Positions 7,982 through 16,323 of a stretch of 51,404 nucleotides of DNA are shown here, piece by piece. The notes beneath the pieces are model-generated. The model searched no databases, was not told the DNA's origin, and saw only the letters and a list, made by a program, of their open reading frames with translations. The position numbers were made by a program, and so were the translations under genes. Positions within the stretch are counted from its first letter, which is position 1. Each line of letters opens with the position of its first letter. The stretch comes from Hyphomicrobiales bacterium (lineage in GTDB: Bacteria; Pseudomonadota; Alphaproteobacteria; Rhizobiales; Beijerinckiaceae), in NCBI GenBank assembly GCA_027484605.1, contig JAIXSR010000001.1, forward strand, positions 1 to 51,404, in the 5' to 3' direction.

Positions 7982-9229
7982 TCAGGCCATCTTGCACTCG
8001 TTTTCCTCGGCCGTCGTGGCGATGACTTCGAGGCTTTCATTGGCAGCAGGCACGGCCGGCGACGAGGAGAAGATGTCCCACTGGTTCTTCGCCGAGGCTC
8101 CGACTGCCTGCACGGTGTACATCTCGTGCATCATCTGGTGATCGGACTTCCGGAAATAGCCTTCGCGGGTCTTCATCACGTCGAACGTGGCGCCCTTTTC
8201 CCAATGTTCGATGATCTTCATCGAATCGGTCGATTTGATCTCGTTCATGGTCTGGGCGAAGATCTTCACGGCAAGGTAATCGCCCCAGGCCTGATTTTCC
8301 GGCGGCTTCTTGTACTTGGCGGTGAAGGCCTGAACGAACTTCTTGCTGTTGGGCGTGTCGATCAGGTGGTGCCAGACAACCGGCCAGGTCCCGCCGAAGT
8401 TATCCTTGCCGGCCGCCCAGGCGAGCGCGGTGTCGAAGCCGAAACCGGCAACCGGGAAGGTCAGGCCGAATTCCGAATACTGCTTCAGGAAGTTGGTGAT
8501 CTGGTTGCCCGCGAGGTTCGAGATGACCAGATCCGGCTTGGCATTGCGGATCTCGATCAGCAGGGCCGAGAAGTCGGTCAGGTCGGTCGGGACGAGCTTG
8601 TCGGCGGCAAATTGCCCGCCATTCGCTTCCATGAAGCGCTTCGCCACCTTGAGCAGGTCATGGCCGAAGGCATAGTCGGCGGTCAGCGAGAACCATTTCT
8701 TGCCCTTGACCAGCCCCTGCTGCATCAGCGACCGCCCACAGGTTTTCACATACATCGAGTTCTGGCTCTCGACGTGGAACATGAATTTGTTGCAATTCGC
8801 GCCGCGGAGGGCATCGGAATTGCCGCCGGTATTGACGTAGAGGGTTTTCGTGCGGGCAGCGACCTGCGCGATGGTCAGGCAGGAGGCCGAGGAAATCTCG
8901 CCGATGATACAGGCAACCTTGTCGCGCTCGATCATCCGCTCGGCCTTGGTGGAGGCCGTCTGCGGGTTCACCGAATCCTCCTTGAGGATCTCGAGCTTGC
9001 GCCCCATCACCCCGCCGGCTGCATTGATCTCCTCGACGGCCAGGTCCGCTGCCATCACGGCAAATTCGCCGAGCGGGCCGAGAAACCCGGTGCGCGGGGT
9101 GAGATGGCCGAACCGCAGCACATCGGACTGGGCCCGGGAAATGCCCGGCATACCGATTCCGCCCAGCAGGGCGGTGGCACCCGCGGCCTTGATCAGGCCG
9201 CGACGGGACGGACGAATGAATGCGCTCAT
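7982..9229 (-). CDS. livK: Liv-type ABC transporter periplasmic binding protein
   Basis: A 415-residue type I periplasmic binding protein. ATG at 9229 was chosen because GGAGA lies just upstream and because it starts a twin-arginine-like signal (RPSRRGLIKAAGATALLGG, then ISRAQ). The mature part has the Peripla_BP_6 pattern LRFGHLTPRTGFLGPLGE, AVEEINAAGGVMGRKLEI and the hinge GEISSASCLTIAQVA. The family serves amino acids, amides, urea and organic acids; the ligand here is not evident. The gene heads the livK-livH-livMGF-dehydrogenase-BKACE-dctPQM series and lies back to back with the GntR regulator, with a perfect palindrome in the gap. Confidence 0.93.
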   Translation of the reverse strand: MSAFIRPSRRGLIKAAGATALLGGIGMPGISRAQSDVLRFGHLTPRTGFLGPLGEFAVMAADLAVEEINAAGGVMGRKLEILKEDSVNPQTASTKAERMIERDKVACIIGEISSASCLTIAQVAARTKTLYVNTGGNSDALRGANCNKFMFHVESQNSMYVKTCGRSLMQQGLVKGKKWFSLTADYAFGHDLLKVAKRFMEANGGQFAADKLVPTDLTDFSALLIEIRNAKPDLVISNLAGNQITNFLKQYSEFGLTFPVAGFGFDTALAWAAGKDNFGGTWPVVWHHLIDTPNSKKFVQAFTAKYKKPPENQAWGDYLAVKIFAQTMNEIKSTDSMKIIEHWEKGATFDVMKTREGYFRKSDHQMMHEMYTVQAVGASAKNQWDIFSSSPAVPAANESLEVIATTAEENECKMA

Positions 9230-9299
9230 GACATGTCTCCGTTTGACGTTTCTCTTCCCCGCGGTCGGCCCATTTTTTTGTCGGGGGCCTTGCCGCAAT

Positions 9300-9311
9300 C
9301 TGTGATCACAG
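9300..9311. promoter_or_regulatory. Palindromic operator candidate for the GntR regulator
   Basis: CTGTGATCACAG is a perfect 12-bp palindrome in the 130-bp divergent gap between livK (start 9229) and the GntR gene (start 9360). Its place between divergent promoters and its size fit an operator of an FCD-type GntR dimer controlling both directions. It is an inference from position and symmetry only. Confidence 0.45.
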
Positions 9312-9359
9312 TTAGCTTCCTCTAATCGACTGGCTTTGTCCAGAGACTGGCGCACAAAA

Positions 9360-10061
9360 ATGTTGGAACGCGTTCCCGCCTATACCGATGCGATGCTGGC
9401 CGAGACCGGAACCCTCTCCGATCGTGTCTATCGCCATCTGGCCGACCGGTTGATCGCCGGGCGTTTCGCGCCGGGTGACAAGCTTTCCCTGCGGGCGGTT
9501 TCGGAAGCGCTTGGCCTGTCGATCATGCCTGTGCGGGAGGCCGTGTCGCGGCTTGCGGCCGAGGGTGCCCTCGAGGTGACGCCGAAAAAGGCCATCACCG
9601 TGCCGCTGATGCGGGCCGCGCAATTCCGCGACATCACGCAGGTCCGGGTCGAGATCGAGGGTTTCGCAGCGGCAACGGCGTGCCGGATGGCCACGCCGGA
9701 GAGCCTTGCCGGGATCGAGGCCCGCGAGCGCGAATTCCGCGACCTCAGCGAACAGCCCCAGGCCGATCTCGCGCAGGCCGTGGCGGCGAACCAGGCCTTC
9801 CATTTCGCGGTCTACCGTGCTGCCGGTTCGGCGGAATTGCTGGCGATCATCGAGCGCCTCTGGCTCCGCGCCGGGCCGATCATCAATCTCGACCTGCGCG
9901 AAAACCCCGAGCGCCTTCGCCTGGGTGGCGCGGTGCAGGCCCATCGCGCCTGCCTCGCGGCGATCCGCGAGGGCCGGGCGGACGCCGCGCGCGAGGCCAT
10001 CGCTTCCGACATTCGCGGCGCCTCGACCTTCATCCTGTCGCGCCAGCGCCTGCTGGATTGA
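9360..10061 (+). CDS. GntR-family transcriptional regulator, FadR/FCD subfamily
   Basis: A 233-residue regulator. Residues about 20-85 form the winged helix-turn-helix (LSDRVYRHLADRLIAGRFAPG, LSLRAVSEALGLSIMPVREA, RLAAEGALEVTPKKAI). The rest is an all-helical FCD ligand domain with the metal-site pattern seen in RVEIEGFAA, NQAFHFAVYRAAG and AHRACLAAI. ATG at 9360 was chosen; an in-frame TTG lies eight codons upstream at 9336, and neither has a strong ribosome site. Such proteins usually repress catabolic genes until a small carboxylate binds. Being divergent from livK, it probably governs the minus-strand uptake and cleavage unit and perhaps the SDR gene that follows it by 26 bp. Confidence 0.92.
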   Translation: MLERVPAYTDAMLAETGTLSDRVYRHLADRLIAGRFAPGDKLSLRAVSEALGLSIMPVREAVSRLAAEGALEVTPKKAITVPLMRAAQFRDITQVRVEIEGFAAATACRMATPESLAGIEAREREFRDLSEQPQADLAQAVAANQAFHFAVYRAAGSAELLAIIERLWLRAGPIINLDLRENPERLRLGGAVQAHRACLAAIREGRADAAREAIASDIRGASTFILSRQRLLD

Positions 10062-10087
10062 GTGCCGTTCGGACATTGGGGACCAAC

Positions 10088-10864
10088 ATGGACATGCAGA
10101 TCGAAGGGCTCCGGGTGCTCGTCACGGCCGGAGCGGGAGGGATCGGGCTCGAAGTTGCACGCGCTTTCGTCAGGGAAGGCGCCCGCGTCTTCGTCTGCGA
10201 TGTGGATCAGCAGGCGCTTGCGAACCTTGCCACGACCGACCCCATGGTCGGCGCCACGGCCTGTGACGTGGCGGACCGGGCGCAGGTTGCGGCCCTGTTC
10301 GAGAAGGCCGTCGCCTTTCTCGGCGGGCTCGACGTGCTGGTCAACAATGCCGGCATTGCCGGCCCGACAGCCCGGATCGAGGATGTGACGCCCGAGGATT
10401 GGGACCGCTGCATCAATGTCTGCCTGACCTCGCAATACAATTGCGCCCGCCTGGCCATTCCCTTGCTCCGGCAGAGCCGGAATGCCTCGATCATCAATCT
10501 CTCTTCGGCAGCCGGCAAGAACGGCTTCGCGATGCGCTCACCCTATGCGGCCGCCAAATGGGGCGTGATCGGCTTCACGAAATCCCTGGCGATCGAGCTG
10601 GGCGACGAGGGGATCCGCGTCAATGCCATCCTGCCCGGCCTTGTCGCCGGCGACCGGATCCGCCGCGTCCTGGAGGCCAAGGCCCAGCAATATGGCCGCA
10701 GTTTCAAGGAGGTCGAGGCGCAGGCCTTTGCCTATACCTCGATCAAGGAGTATATCCTGCCGCAACAGCTGGCTGACCAGATGGTCTTCCTGGCCTCTCC
10801 GCGCGGCCGGACGATTTCCGGCCAGGCGATCTCCATCGATGGCGATACCAAGATGCTGATGTAA
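10088..10864 (+). CDS. Short-chain dehydrogenase/reductase (SDR)
   Basis: A 258-residue classical SDR. The nucleotide motif reads VTAGAGGIG (residues 12-20), NNAG is at 87-90, the Ser of NLSSAAG is near 139-140, and Tyr153 and Lys157 are in SPYAAAKWG. The tail SGQAISIDGDTKML matches classical SDRs. The start at 10088 follows GGGGACC. It lies 26 bp behind the GntR gene in the same direction. It probably oxidises an alcohol related to the imported substrate, possibly giving the keto acid that feeds the opposite-strand enzymes. The substrate cannot be predicted reliably. The first Gly of the usual TGxxxGxG is Ala, a common tolerated variant. Confidence 0.9.
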   Translation: MDMQIEGLRVLVTAGAGGIGLEVARAFVREGARVFVCDVDQQALANLATTDPMVGATACDVADRAQVAALFEKAVAFLGGLDVLVNNAGIAGPTARIEDVTPEDWDRCINVCLTSQYNCARLAIPLLRQSRNASIINLSSAAGKNGFAMRSPYAAAKWGVIGFTKSLAIELGDEGIRVNAILPGLVAGDRIRRVLEAKAQQYGRSFKEVEAQAFAYTSIKEYILPQQLADQMVFLASPRGRTISGQAISIDGDTKMLM

Positions 10865-10867
10865 CGC

Positions 10868-12355
10868 TCAGGCCGTGAGCGTGCGCCGGATGGCATCTTT
10901 CCAGCCGGCATAGCGAAGATCGGCCTGTCCCGCCGCCATCGACGGCGCGAAGCGGATATCCCGCGCCCAGAGGCGGGCAAAATCGGCGGGCTCCGGCGCA
11001 AGGCCGGCACTCAGGCCGGCGAGATAGGCCGCGCCCAGCGCGGTTGTTTCCATGATGGTCGGCCGGTCGACCGGCGCCTGCAGGATATCCGCGAGAAATT
11101 GCATCGCATAGGCGGAAGCCGTCATCCCGCCATCGACCCGCAGGACCGTCTCGAAGGGGCTGCCCCAGTCACGCCGCATCGCCTCGATCAGATCACGGGT
11201 CTGGAAACCGACGCTCTCGAGCGCAGCCCGGCAGAGTTCCTTCCGGGTGGTTCCGCGGGTCAGCCCATACAATGCGCCGCGCGCATCGGCATCCCAGTAA
11301 GGCGCGCCGAGCCCCACAAAGGCCGGCACGAGAAACACATTCTGCGCCGGATCGGCCTCCGCCGCCAGCGCCCCGGCTTCGGCCGAGGCGGCGATGATGC
11401 CCAGACCGTCGCGCAGCCATTGCACGGCGGCCCCGGCGACAAAGATCGCCCCCTCCAGCGCATAGGTCCGCTGGCCACGGATCTGGTAGGCGAGGGTGGT
11501 GAGCAGCCGGTTGGTCGAGAAGACCGGCTTGTCGCCGGTATTCATGACGGCGAAGCAACCGGTTCCATAGGTCGACTTCATCATGCCCGGCTGGAAACAG
11601 GCCTGCCCGATGGTTGCCGCCTGCTGGTCGCCGGCCACGCCGCGGATCGCCACCGCGCCGCCGAGCCATTCGGCGGCGGTCGTTCCGAAATCGTCGGCGC
11701 TGTTGCGGATATCCGGCAGCAACGCCATCGGAACATCGAGGCGCCGGCAGAGTTCCTCGTCCCAGGTGCCCGTCTGGATGTCATAGAGCAGCGTGCGCGA
11801 GGCATTCGTGGCATCCGTCGCATGCACCTTGCCGCCGGTCAGGCGCCAGATCAGGAACGTGTCGACCGTGCCGAAAGCGAGTTCACCCTTCTCGGCCCGG
11901 GCCCGCGCCCCCGGCACCCTGTCGAGGATCCAGGCGATCTTCGTCCCGGAGAAGTACGGGTCGAGCAGAAGGCCGGTCTTGCGGCCGAAAAAGCCCTCAT
12001 GGCCCTCATCCCGCAGCCTGGTGCAGGTTTCGGAGGTCCGCCGGTCCTGCCAGACGATGGCATTGTGGATCGGCTTGCCGGTCTGCCGGTCCCAGATCAG
12101 CGTCGTCTCGCGCTGGTTGGTGATGCCAATCGCCGCGATATCGCCAGCATGGAGCTTGGATTTCGCAACCGCGCCGCGCAGGGTGGCGAGGCTGGTGGCC
12201 CAGATATCCTCCGGGTCATGCTCCACCCAGCCGGAAGCCGGGTAATGCTGCGGGAATTCCTTCTGGTCCATCGCAACCAGCCGGAAATCGCGCGTGAAGA
12301 CAAGCGCCCGGCTTGATGTGGTGCCCTGGTCCATCGCGATGAAATGGGGGCTCAT
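10868..12355 (-). CDS. glpK: Glycerol kinase
   Basis: A 495-residue FGGY kinase that phosphorylates glycerol to sn-glycerol 3-phosphate with ATP. It has the phosphate-1 motif [14 protein letters not shown] at the N-terminus, the glycerol-contact region [10 protein letters not shown], the QRETT stretch, and a late [19 protein letters not shown]. Length is standard. ATG at 12355 overlaps the glpD stop by four bases (ATGA), so glpD-glpK form one unit with glpD first. It ends three bases from the convergent SDR stop. No glycerol facilitator, glpR or glpSTPQV genes are next to it. Confidence 0.97.
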   Translation of the reverse strand: MSPHFIAMDQGTTSSRALVFTRDFRLVAMDQKEFPQHYPASGWVEHDPEDIWATSLATLRGAVAKSKLHAGDIAAIGITNQRETTLIWDRQTGKPIHNAIVWQDRRTSETCTRLRDEGHEGFFGRKTGLLLDPYFSGTKIAWILDRVPGARARAEKGELAFGTVDTFLIWRLTGGKVHATDATNASRTLLYDIQTGTWDEELCRRLDVPMALLPDIRNSADDFGTTAAEWLGGAVAIRGVAGDQQAATIGQACFQPGMMKSTYGTGCFAVMNTGDKPVFSTNRLLTTLAYQIRGQRTYALEGAIFVAGAAVQWLRDGLGIIAASAEAGALAAEADPAQNVFLVPAFVGLGAPYWDADARGALYGLTRGTTRKELCRAALESVGFQTRDLIEAMRRDWGSPFETVLRVDGGMTASAYAMQFLADILQAPVDRPTIMETTALGAAYLAGLSAGLAPEPADFARLWARDIRFAPSMAAGQADLRYAGWKDAIRRTLTA

Positions 12356-13869
12356 GCAAGGCTCTCCGCATCCAGCAAGGCCGGCAATGCGGCCGCAACC
12401 GCCCGGGCCAGCGCTTCTCCGCCATGCAGGCCGAGCTTCGTGCGCCGCCAGAGCACATCATCCGGGGTCCGCGCCCATTCTTCGCGCACGAGATAGCGCA
12501 ATTCGGCCTGCTGAAGCCCGTTGCCGAGATCGGGGCCCAGATCATCGAGGCTGGTGGCCTGGCCGAAGATGCGGCGTGCGCGCGTGCCATAAAGCCGGAT
12601 CATCCGCTCCATATCCGGCTCGGGCACGAACGGAAACTCGGCGAGCAAAACCCGCTTCAGCGCCCGGCGGTCCCTATCCGGGAAATCGCCACCGGGCAGG
12701 ACGGCGCCTTCCGTCCACGCGCCGCCCATCCGGGGAAAGGCGCCGGCGATCCGGTCCATCGCTTCCTCCGCCAGCCGGCGATAGGTGGTGATCTTCCCGC
12801 CATAGATGGACAGCAGCGGCGGCTGGCCGGCGGGCTGGTCGAGATCGAGCACGTAATCCCGAGTGGCGGCCTTGGCTTCGGTCGCGCCGTCATCATAGAG
12901 CGGCCGCACGCCCGAATAGGACCAGACAACGTCTGCCGTTGTGAGTTGCCGGCTGAACTGCGCATTGGCTAGGGCAAGCAGGTAGTCGATTTCCTCCGCC
13001 GTCGCGCGGACTGCAGCGGGATCACCGGCATAATCGCGGTCGGTCGTGCCGATCAGCGTGAAGTCGCCTTCATAGGGAATGGCGAAAACGATCCGCCCGT
13101 CGCTGTTCTGGAAGATATAGCAGCGATCATGGTCGAACAGCTTCCGCACGACGATATGCGAGCCCTGCACCAGCCGGGTCCTGGCCCGCCCCGAAAGGCC
13201 GAGCGTGCCCTGCAGGACATCGGAAACCCAGGGCCCGGCCGCATTGACCAGCACCTTGGCGCGGACGCGCCTTTCGTTGCGGAAATCCTCGCTCCGCACC
13301 GTCATGACCCAGCCATCGCCCTCGCGCTGCGCGGAAACGGCACGACTGCGCGTCTCGATCATCGCGCCGCGTTCGGCGGCGTCGAGCGCATTCGCCACGA
13401 CAAGGCGGGAATCATCAACCCGGCAATCCGAATACTCGAAGCCGGTGCGGAACAGGCCAGGCTTCAGCGGCTGGCCGGCAACATGGGTGGCAAGGTCGAT
13501 GACGCGCGTCGAGGGCAGCAGCTTGCGCCCGCCGAGATGGTCATAGAGGAACAGGCCCAGCCGCAGCAGCCAGGCCGGCCGCAGGCCCTTGTGGTGCGGC
13601 AGCACGAAACGCAGCGGGCCGATCAGGTGCGGCGCCATGGTCCACAGGGTCTCGCGTTCGATCAGCGCCTCGCGGACAAGTCGGAACGCGTAGTATTCGA
13701 GATAGCGCAAACCACCATGGATAAGCTTTGTCGACCATGACGAGGTATGGCTCGCAAGGTCATCCTGCTCGCAGAGATAGACGGCAAGCCCGCGCCCGGC
13801 GGCATCGCGGGCGAGGCCAGTGCCATTGATGCCGCCACCGATAATGGCCAGATCGACGACTCGTTCCAT
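12352..13869 (-). CDS. glpD: FAD-dependent glycerol-3-phosphate dehydrogenase
   Basis: A 505-residue membrane-associated flavoenzyme that oxidises glycerol 3-phosphate to dihydroxyacetone phosphate and passes electrons to quinone. The FAD dinucleotide motif [19 protein letters not shown] lies at residues 9-27. [25 protein letters not shown] and [10 protein letters not shown] are typical GlpD blocks. The start is a clear ATG at 13869. The 112-bp gap to dgoK on the other strand should hold both promoters; I could not place them with confidence. It is cotranscribed with glpK. Confidence 0.97.
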   Translation of the reverse strand: MERVVDLAIIGGGINGTGLARDAAGRGLAVYLCEQDDLASHTSSWSTKLIHGGLRYLEYYAFRLVREALIERETLWTMAPHLIGPLRFVLPHHKGLRPAWLLRLGLFLYDHLGGRKLLPSTRVIDLATHVAGQPLKPGLFRTGFEYSDCRVDDSRLVVANALDAAERGAMIETRSRAVSAQREGDGWVMTVRSEDFRNERRVRAKVLVNAAGPWVSDVLQGTLGLSGRARTRLVQGSHIVVRKLFDHDRCYIFQNSDGRIVFAIPYEGDFTLIGTTDRDYAGDPAAVRATAEEIDYLLALANAQFSRQLTTADVVWSYSGVRPLYDDGATEAKAATRDYVLDLDQPAGQPPLLSIYGGKITTYRRLAEEAMDRIAGAFPRMGGAWTEGAVLPGGDFPDRDRRALKRVLLAEFPFVPEPDMERMIRLYGTRARRIFGQATSLDDLGPDLGNGLQQAELRYLVREEWARTPDDVLWRRTKLGLHGGEALARAVAAALPALLDAESLA

Positions 13870-13981
13870 GCGATTTAGGTGCCTTCTTGCGCGGCGAAAG
13901 GCAATCGGTCTCGGTGCGAATCCATGGCTTCACTCGGGAATATGAAATCGCTAGCCTCTTCCAAAGGCGAGGGATTCTTCA

Positions 13982-14887
13982 ATGGCAGGCCGTCAGGCGA
14001 TCATCGTGGACTGGGGAACGACGAATTTCCGTGCCTATCGCTTCGATTCAGCCGGTGAAGCCGTCGCCGAACATCGGGCGGCAGCTGGCATCCTTTCGGT
14101 TGCCGGGGGGCAGTTCGAGCCGGTCCTTGATCGCGAGATCGGCGCCTGGATCACCCCGGAGACCGAAATCCTCTTCTCGGGCATGATCACCAGCCGGAAT
14201 GGCTGGGTCGAAACGCCCTATGCCGAAACGCCGGCCAGCCTCGAAGCCCTCGCTGCCGCCTCGGTCCATCGCCGTCATGCCTCCGGCGCGCCGATGCGCT
14301 TCCTGCCCGGCGTTGCCATGCGGCACCCGGTGCCGGACGTCATGCGCGGCGAGGAGATCCAGGTCTTCGGGGCCTGCGCGCCGGAGGAGGAGGCGATCGT
14401 CATCCTCCCCGGAACGCATTCGAAATGGGTCCGCCACCGGGAGGGACGGATCGAGGCCTTCCACACCTTCATGACCGGCGAGATCTATGCTGCACTGAAG
14501 GGGCATACGATCCTCGGCCGTCTTCTGCCCGAAGGCGCCGCGGGCACGCCCGAGGCCTTCGCGGAAGGCGTGCGCCACATGCGCGCCCATGCCGGGGCAG
14601 GGCTCCTCCATGCGGCCTTCTCGGCGCGGAGCAAGGTACTTTTCGATGAGCTCGCGCCGTCGGATATCGGGGAATACCTCTCCGGCATCGTCATCGGCGC
14701 GGAGATGGCCGGCGGGCTCGCCTTGGGCTGGAATCCCGCCTCGTTGCGCCTCGTCGGGGAGCCGGCGCTGACCGCGCGCTATGCCGAGGCGGCCCGCATC
14801 TTCGGCCTCGCCTCGCAGACCGCCCCCGCTGACACCACCATCCGGGGCTTCCGCCGCCTCGCTGCCGTGAAGGAGCCCAGCGCATGA
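13982..14887 (+). CDS. dgoK: 2-dehydro-3-deoxygalactonokinase
   Basis: A 301-residue DgoK-family sugar kinase. It phosphorylates 2-keto-3-deoxy-D-galactonate at C6 in the De Ley-Doudoroff route of galactose and galactonate breakdown. Family marks are VDWGTTNFRAYRFD at the start, FSGMITSRNGWVETPY, PGVAMRHPVPDVMRGEE, LPGTHSKWV and FHTFMTGEIYAAL. ATG at 13982 follows GAGGGATTCTTCA. The last four bases overlap dgoA (ATGA), so kinase and aldolase are coupled. No galactonate dehydratase, dehydrogenase or transporter is present nearby, so the upper pathway must be encoded elsewhere. Confidence 0.96.
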   Translation: MAGRQAIIVDWGTTNFRAYRFDSAGEAVAEHRAAAGILSVAGGQFEPVLDREIGAWITPETEILFSGMITSRNGWVETPYAETPASLEALAAASVHRRHASGAPMRFLPGVAMRHPVPDVMRGEEIQVFGACAPEEEAIVILPGTHSKWVRHREGRIEAFHTFMTGEIYAALKGHTILGRLLPEGAAGTPEAFAEGVRHMRAHAGAGLLHAAFSARSKVLFDELAPSDIGEYLSGIVIGAEMAGGLALGWNPASLRLVGEPALTARYAEAARIFGLASQTAPADTTIRGFRRLAAVKEPSA

Positions 14888-15525
14888 CTGCAGAAGCCCT
14901 TGAAGCCCGGTTCCGCGCAATATTGAAAGCCGCGCCGTTGGTCGCGATCCTGCGCGGTGTCCGCCCGGACGAGGTCGAGGCGATCGGGGCGGCACTCGTC
15001 GAGAGCGGCATCCGGCTGATCGAGGTGCCGCTGAACTCGCCCGACCCGTTCAGCTCCATCGCCCGGCTGGTGAAAAGCTTCGGCCAGGCCGCGCTGATCG
15101 GTGCTGGGACAGTGATCCAGCCGGATGACGTGCTGGAACTGGCGGATATCGGCGCCGGACTGGTCATCTCGCCCCATGCCGACCGGGCCGTCATCGAGGC
15201 GACACGCCGGGCGGGGCTCATTTCCATGCCCGGCATTGCCACGCCCTCCGAAGCCTTCGGCGCGATTGCCGCCGGCGCCCATGCGCTGAAGCTCTTCCCG
15301 ATGGAAATGATCGGCGTGGCCGGGCTGAAGGCAATGAAGGCCGTGCTGCCACCGGATATGCCGCTCATCGCGGTGGGCGGCGTCGGTGCTGCCAATCTCG
15401 CCGCGTTCCGGGAAGCCGGCTGTGCCGGGTTCGGGCTCGGCTCCTCGCTCTACAAGCCCGGAATGACCGCCCTGGCGGTCCGGCAGGTCGCCGGGGCCTG
15501 CAGAGATGCGCTTGCCGCGGGCTGA
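14884..15525 (+). CDS. dgoA: 2-dehydro-3-deoxy-6-phosphogalactonate aldolase
   Basis: A 213-residue KDPG/KDPGal-type class I aldolase. It splits 2-keto-3-deoxy-6-phosphogalactonate into pyruvate and glyceraldehyde 3-phosphate. Features are VAILRGVRPDEVEAIG, the catalytic Glu in IRLIEVPLNSP, IGAGTVI, ISPHAD, GIATPSEAF and the Schiff-base Lys in HALKLFPMEMIG. RGVRPDE and the neighbouring dgoK favour the galacto enzyme over KDPG aldolase (Eda). It is translationally coupled to dgoK. After the stop comes a short tandem repeat and the B12 riboswitch of the next unit. Confidence 0.95.
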   Translation: MTAEALEARFRAILKAAPLVAILRGVRPDEVEAIGAALVESGIRLIEVPLNSPDPFSSIARLVKSFGQAALIGAGTVIQPDDVLELADIGAGLVISPHADRAVIEATRRAGLISMPGIATPSEAFGAIAAGAHALKLFPMEMIGVAGLKAMKAVLPPDMPLIAVGGVGAANLAAFREAGCAGFGLGSSLYKPGMTALAVRQVAGACRDALAAG

Positions 15526-15537
15526 CCGATCCCGGCA

Positions 15538-15585
15538 GGGCACTTGCCGGTCTGGGCACTTGCCGGTCAGGGCACTTGCCGGTCA
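15538..15585 (+). repeat. Three tandem copies of a 16-bp unit
   Basis: The unit GGGCACTTGCCGGTC plus T or A repeats three times without spacer at 15538-15553, 15554-15569 and 15570-15585. The first copy ends in T and the other two in A. It begins 12 bases after the dgoA stop and ends 24 bases before the riboswitch. Sixteen bases is about one and a half helical turns. The role is unknown; it may be replication slippage or sites for a DNA-binding protein. Confidence 0.85.
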
Positions 15586-15609
15586 GGGGCGGATATGCGA
15601 CATCGACGT

Positions 15610-15790
15610 CACGAGCAGTGCCTTCCGCGAGGGAGGTGAAACGGGAATGCGGTCAGGGCAAAACCCGAAGCCGCGGCTGCCCCCGCAACTGTAGGCGGAG
15701 AGCCGACCCCATCGCCACTGGCTGCATCACAGCTGGGAAGGCGGGAGCCGGCAGTGACCCGCAAGCCAGGAGACCGGCTGCTCGGAAAGG
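15610..15790 (+). promoter_or_regulatory. Cobalamin riboswitch upstream of the DUF1636-cobU-cobO-cobQ unit
   Basis: The leader carries the conserved B12 riboswitch blocks in order: GCCTTCCGCGAGGGAGGTGA and ACGGGAATGCGG (15619-15652), GCTGCCCCCGCAACTGTA (15676-15693), CCACTGGCTG...CTGGGAAGGCGG (15715-15744), and the B12 box GCAAGCCAGGAGACCGGC (15761-15778). It should bind adenosylcobalamin and switch off the genes that follow when B12 is plentiful. A small GC hairpin at 15839-15853 may be part of the expression platform. No U-run follows, so control is more likely at translation or by Rho. Confidence 0.95.
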
Positions 15791-15838
15791 CTGCTGATGG
15801 GCGCAATCCGGCGGGGTGCACGGGCGGCGCAACCCTTG

Positions 15839-15853
15839 CGGGGCAAAGCCCCG
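15839..15853 (+). promoter_or_regulatory. Hairpin in the riboswitch leader, possible expression platform
   Basis: CGGGGC AAA GCCCCG forms a 6-bp GC stem with a 3-base loop between the B12 box and the DUF1636 start at 15889. It lacks a U-run. It could be one of two alternative folds read out by the riboswitch. Confidence 0.4.
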
Positions 15854-15888
15854 GCTGTCAGAGCTGGCCCGAGACAAGGCTGGCCGCC

Positions 15889-16323
15889 ATGAATGCTCCT
15901 GTCATTTCCCCGGAAATGATCGCCGAACCCGTCGCCTTTCCGCTGGCGCCGGTTGTCATCACGATCTGCACGACCTGCCGCAAGGCCGAGGCCGCGCCGG
16001 ATTTCCGCCCCGGCGCCGTGCTCGCCGATACGCTGGAAGCCCTGCCGGCCTCCGGCATCATGATCCGGCGGACGCAATGCCTCAGCGTCTGCACCCGGGC
16101 CTGCACGGCAGCCCTTTCCGGCCCCGGACGATACACCTTCCTTTTCGGTGATCTCGACCCGGAGCGTGATGGCCCGGCTCTTGTCGAGATGGCGCAGGCC
16201 ATGGCCGGCCAGCCCTTCGGCTTCGTGCCATGGAAAGCGCGCCCGGAAGCCTTGCGGTCCCGCATCATCGCCCGCGTGCCGCCGCTGGAATGGTCGCCGG
16301 GCGATGGATCGGCGCCCGCATGA
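15889..16323 (+). CDS. DUF1636 Cys-rich (probable metal or Fe-S binding) protein under B12 riboswitch control
   Basis: A 144-residue protein with five Cys in a fixed pattern: CTTC near the N-terminus (VVITICTTCRKAE) and CLSVCTRAC after the TQ dipeptide near residue 65. This resembles thioredoxin-fold [2Fe-2S] ferredoxins or a metal-binding site. The family (DUF1636) is often encoded with cobalamin genes, but its role is not established; cobalt handling or reduction before adenosylation are possible. ATG at 15889 was chosen because upstream in-frame sequence is riboswitch RNA. It is first in the riboswitch-led unit and overlaps cobU by four bases. Confidence 0.82.
   Translation: MNAPVISPEMIAEPVAFPLAPVVITICTTCRKAEAAPDFRPGAVLADTLEALPASGIMIRRTQCLSVCTRACTAALSGPGRYTFLFGDLDPERDGPALVEMAQAMAGQPFGFVPWKARPEALRSRIIARVPPLEWSPGDGSAPA

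Noticed and set aside
9300-9311. CRP/FNR-type binding site
   Set aside because: CRP sites have TGTGA and TCACA six bases apart; here the arms overlap with no spacer.
10862-10868. Bidirectional terminator between the SDR gene and glpK
   Set aside because: Only three bases separate the stops and no hairpin with a U-run was found.
15538-15585. CRISPR-like repeats
   Set aside because: The units are only 16 bp and directly adjacent, with no spacers and no cas genes.
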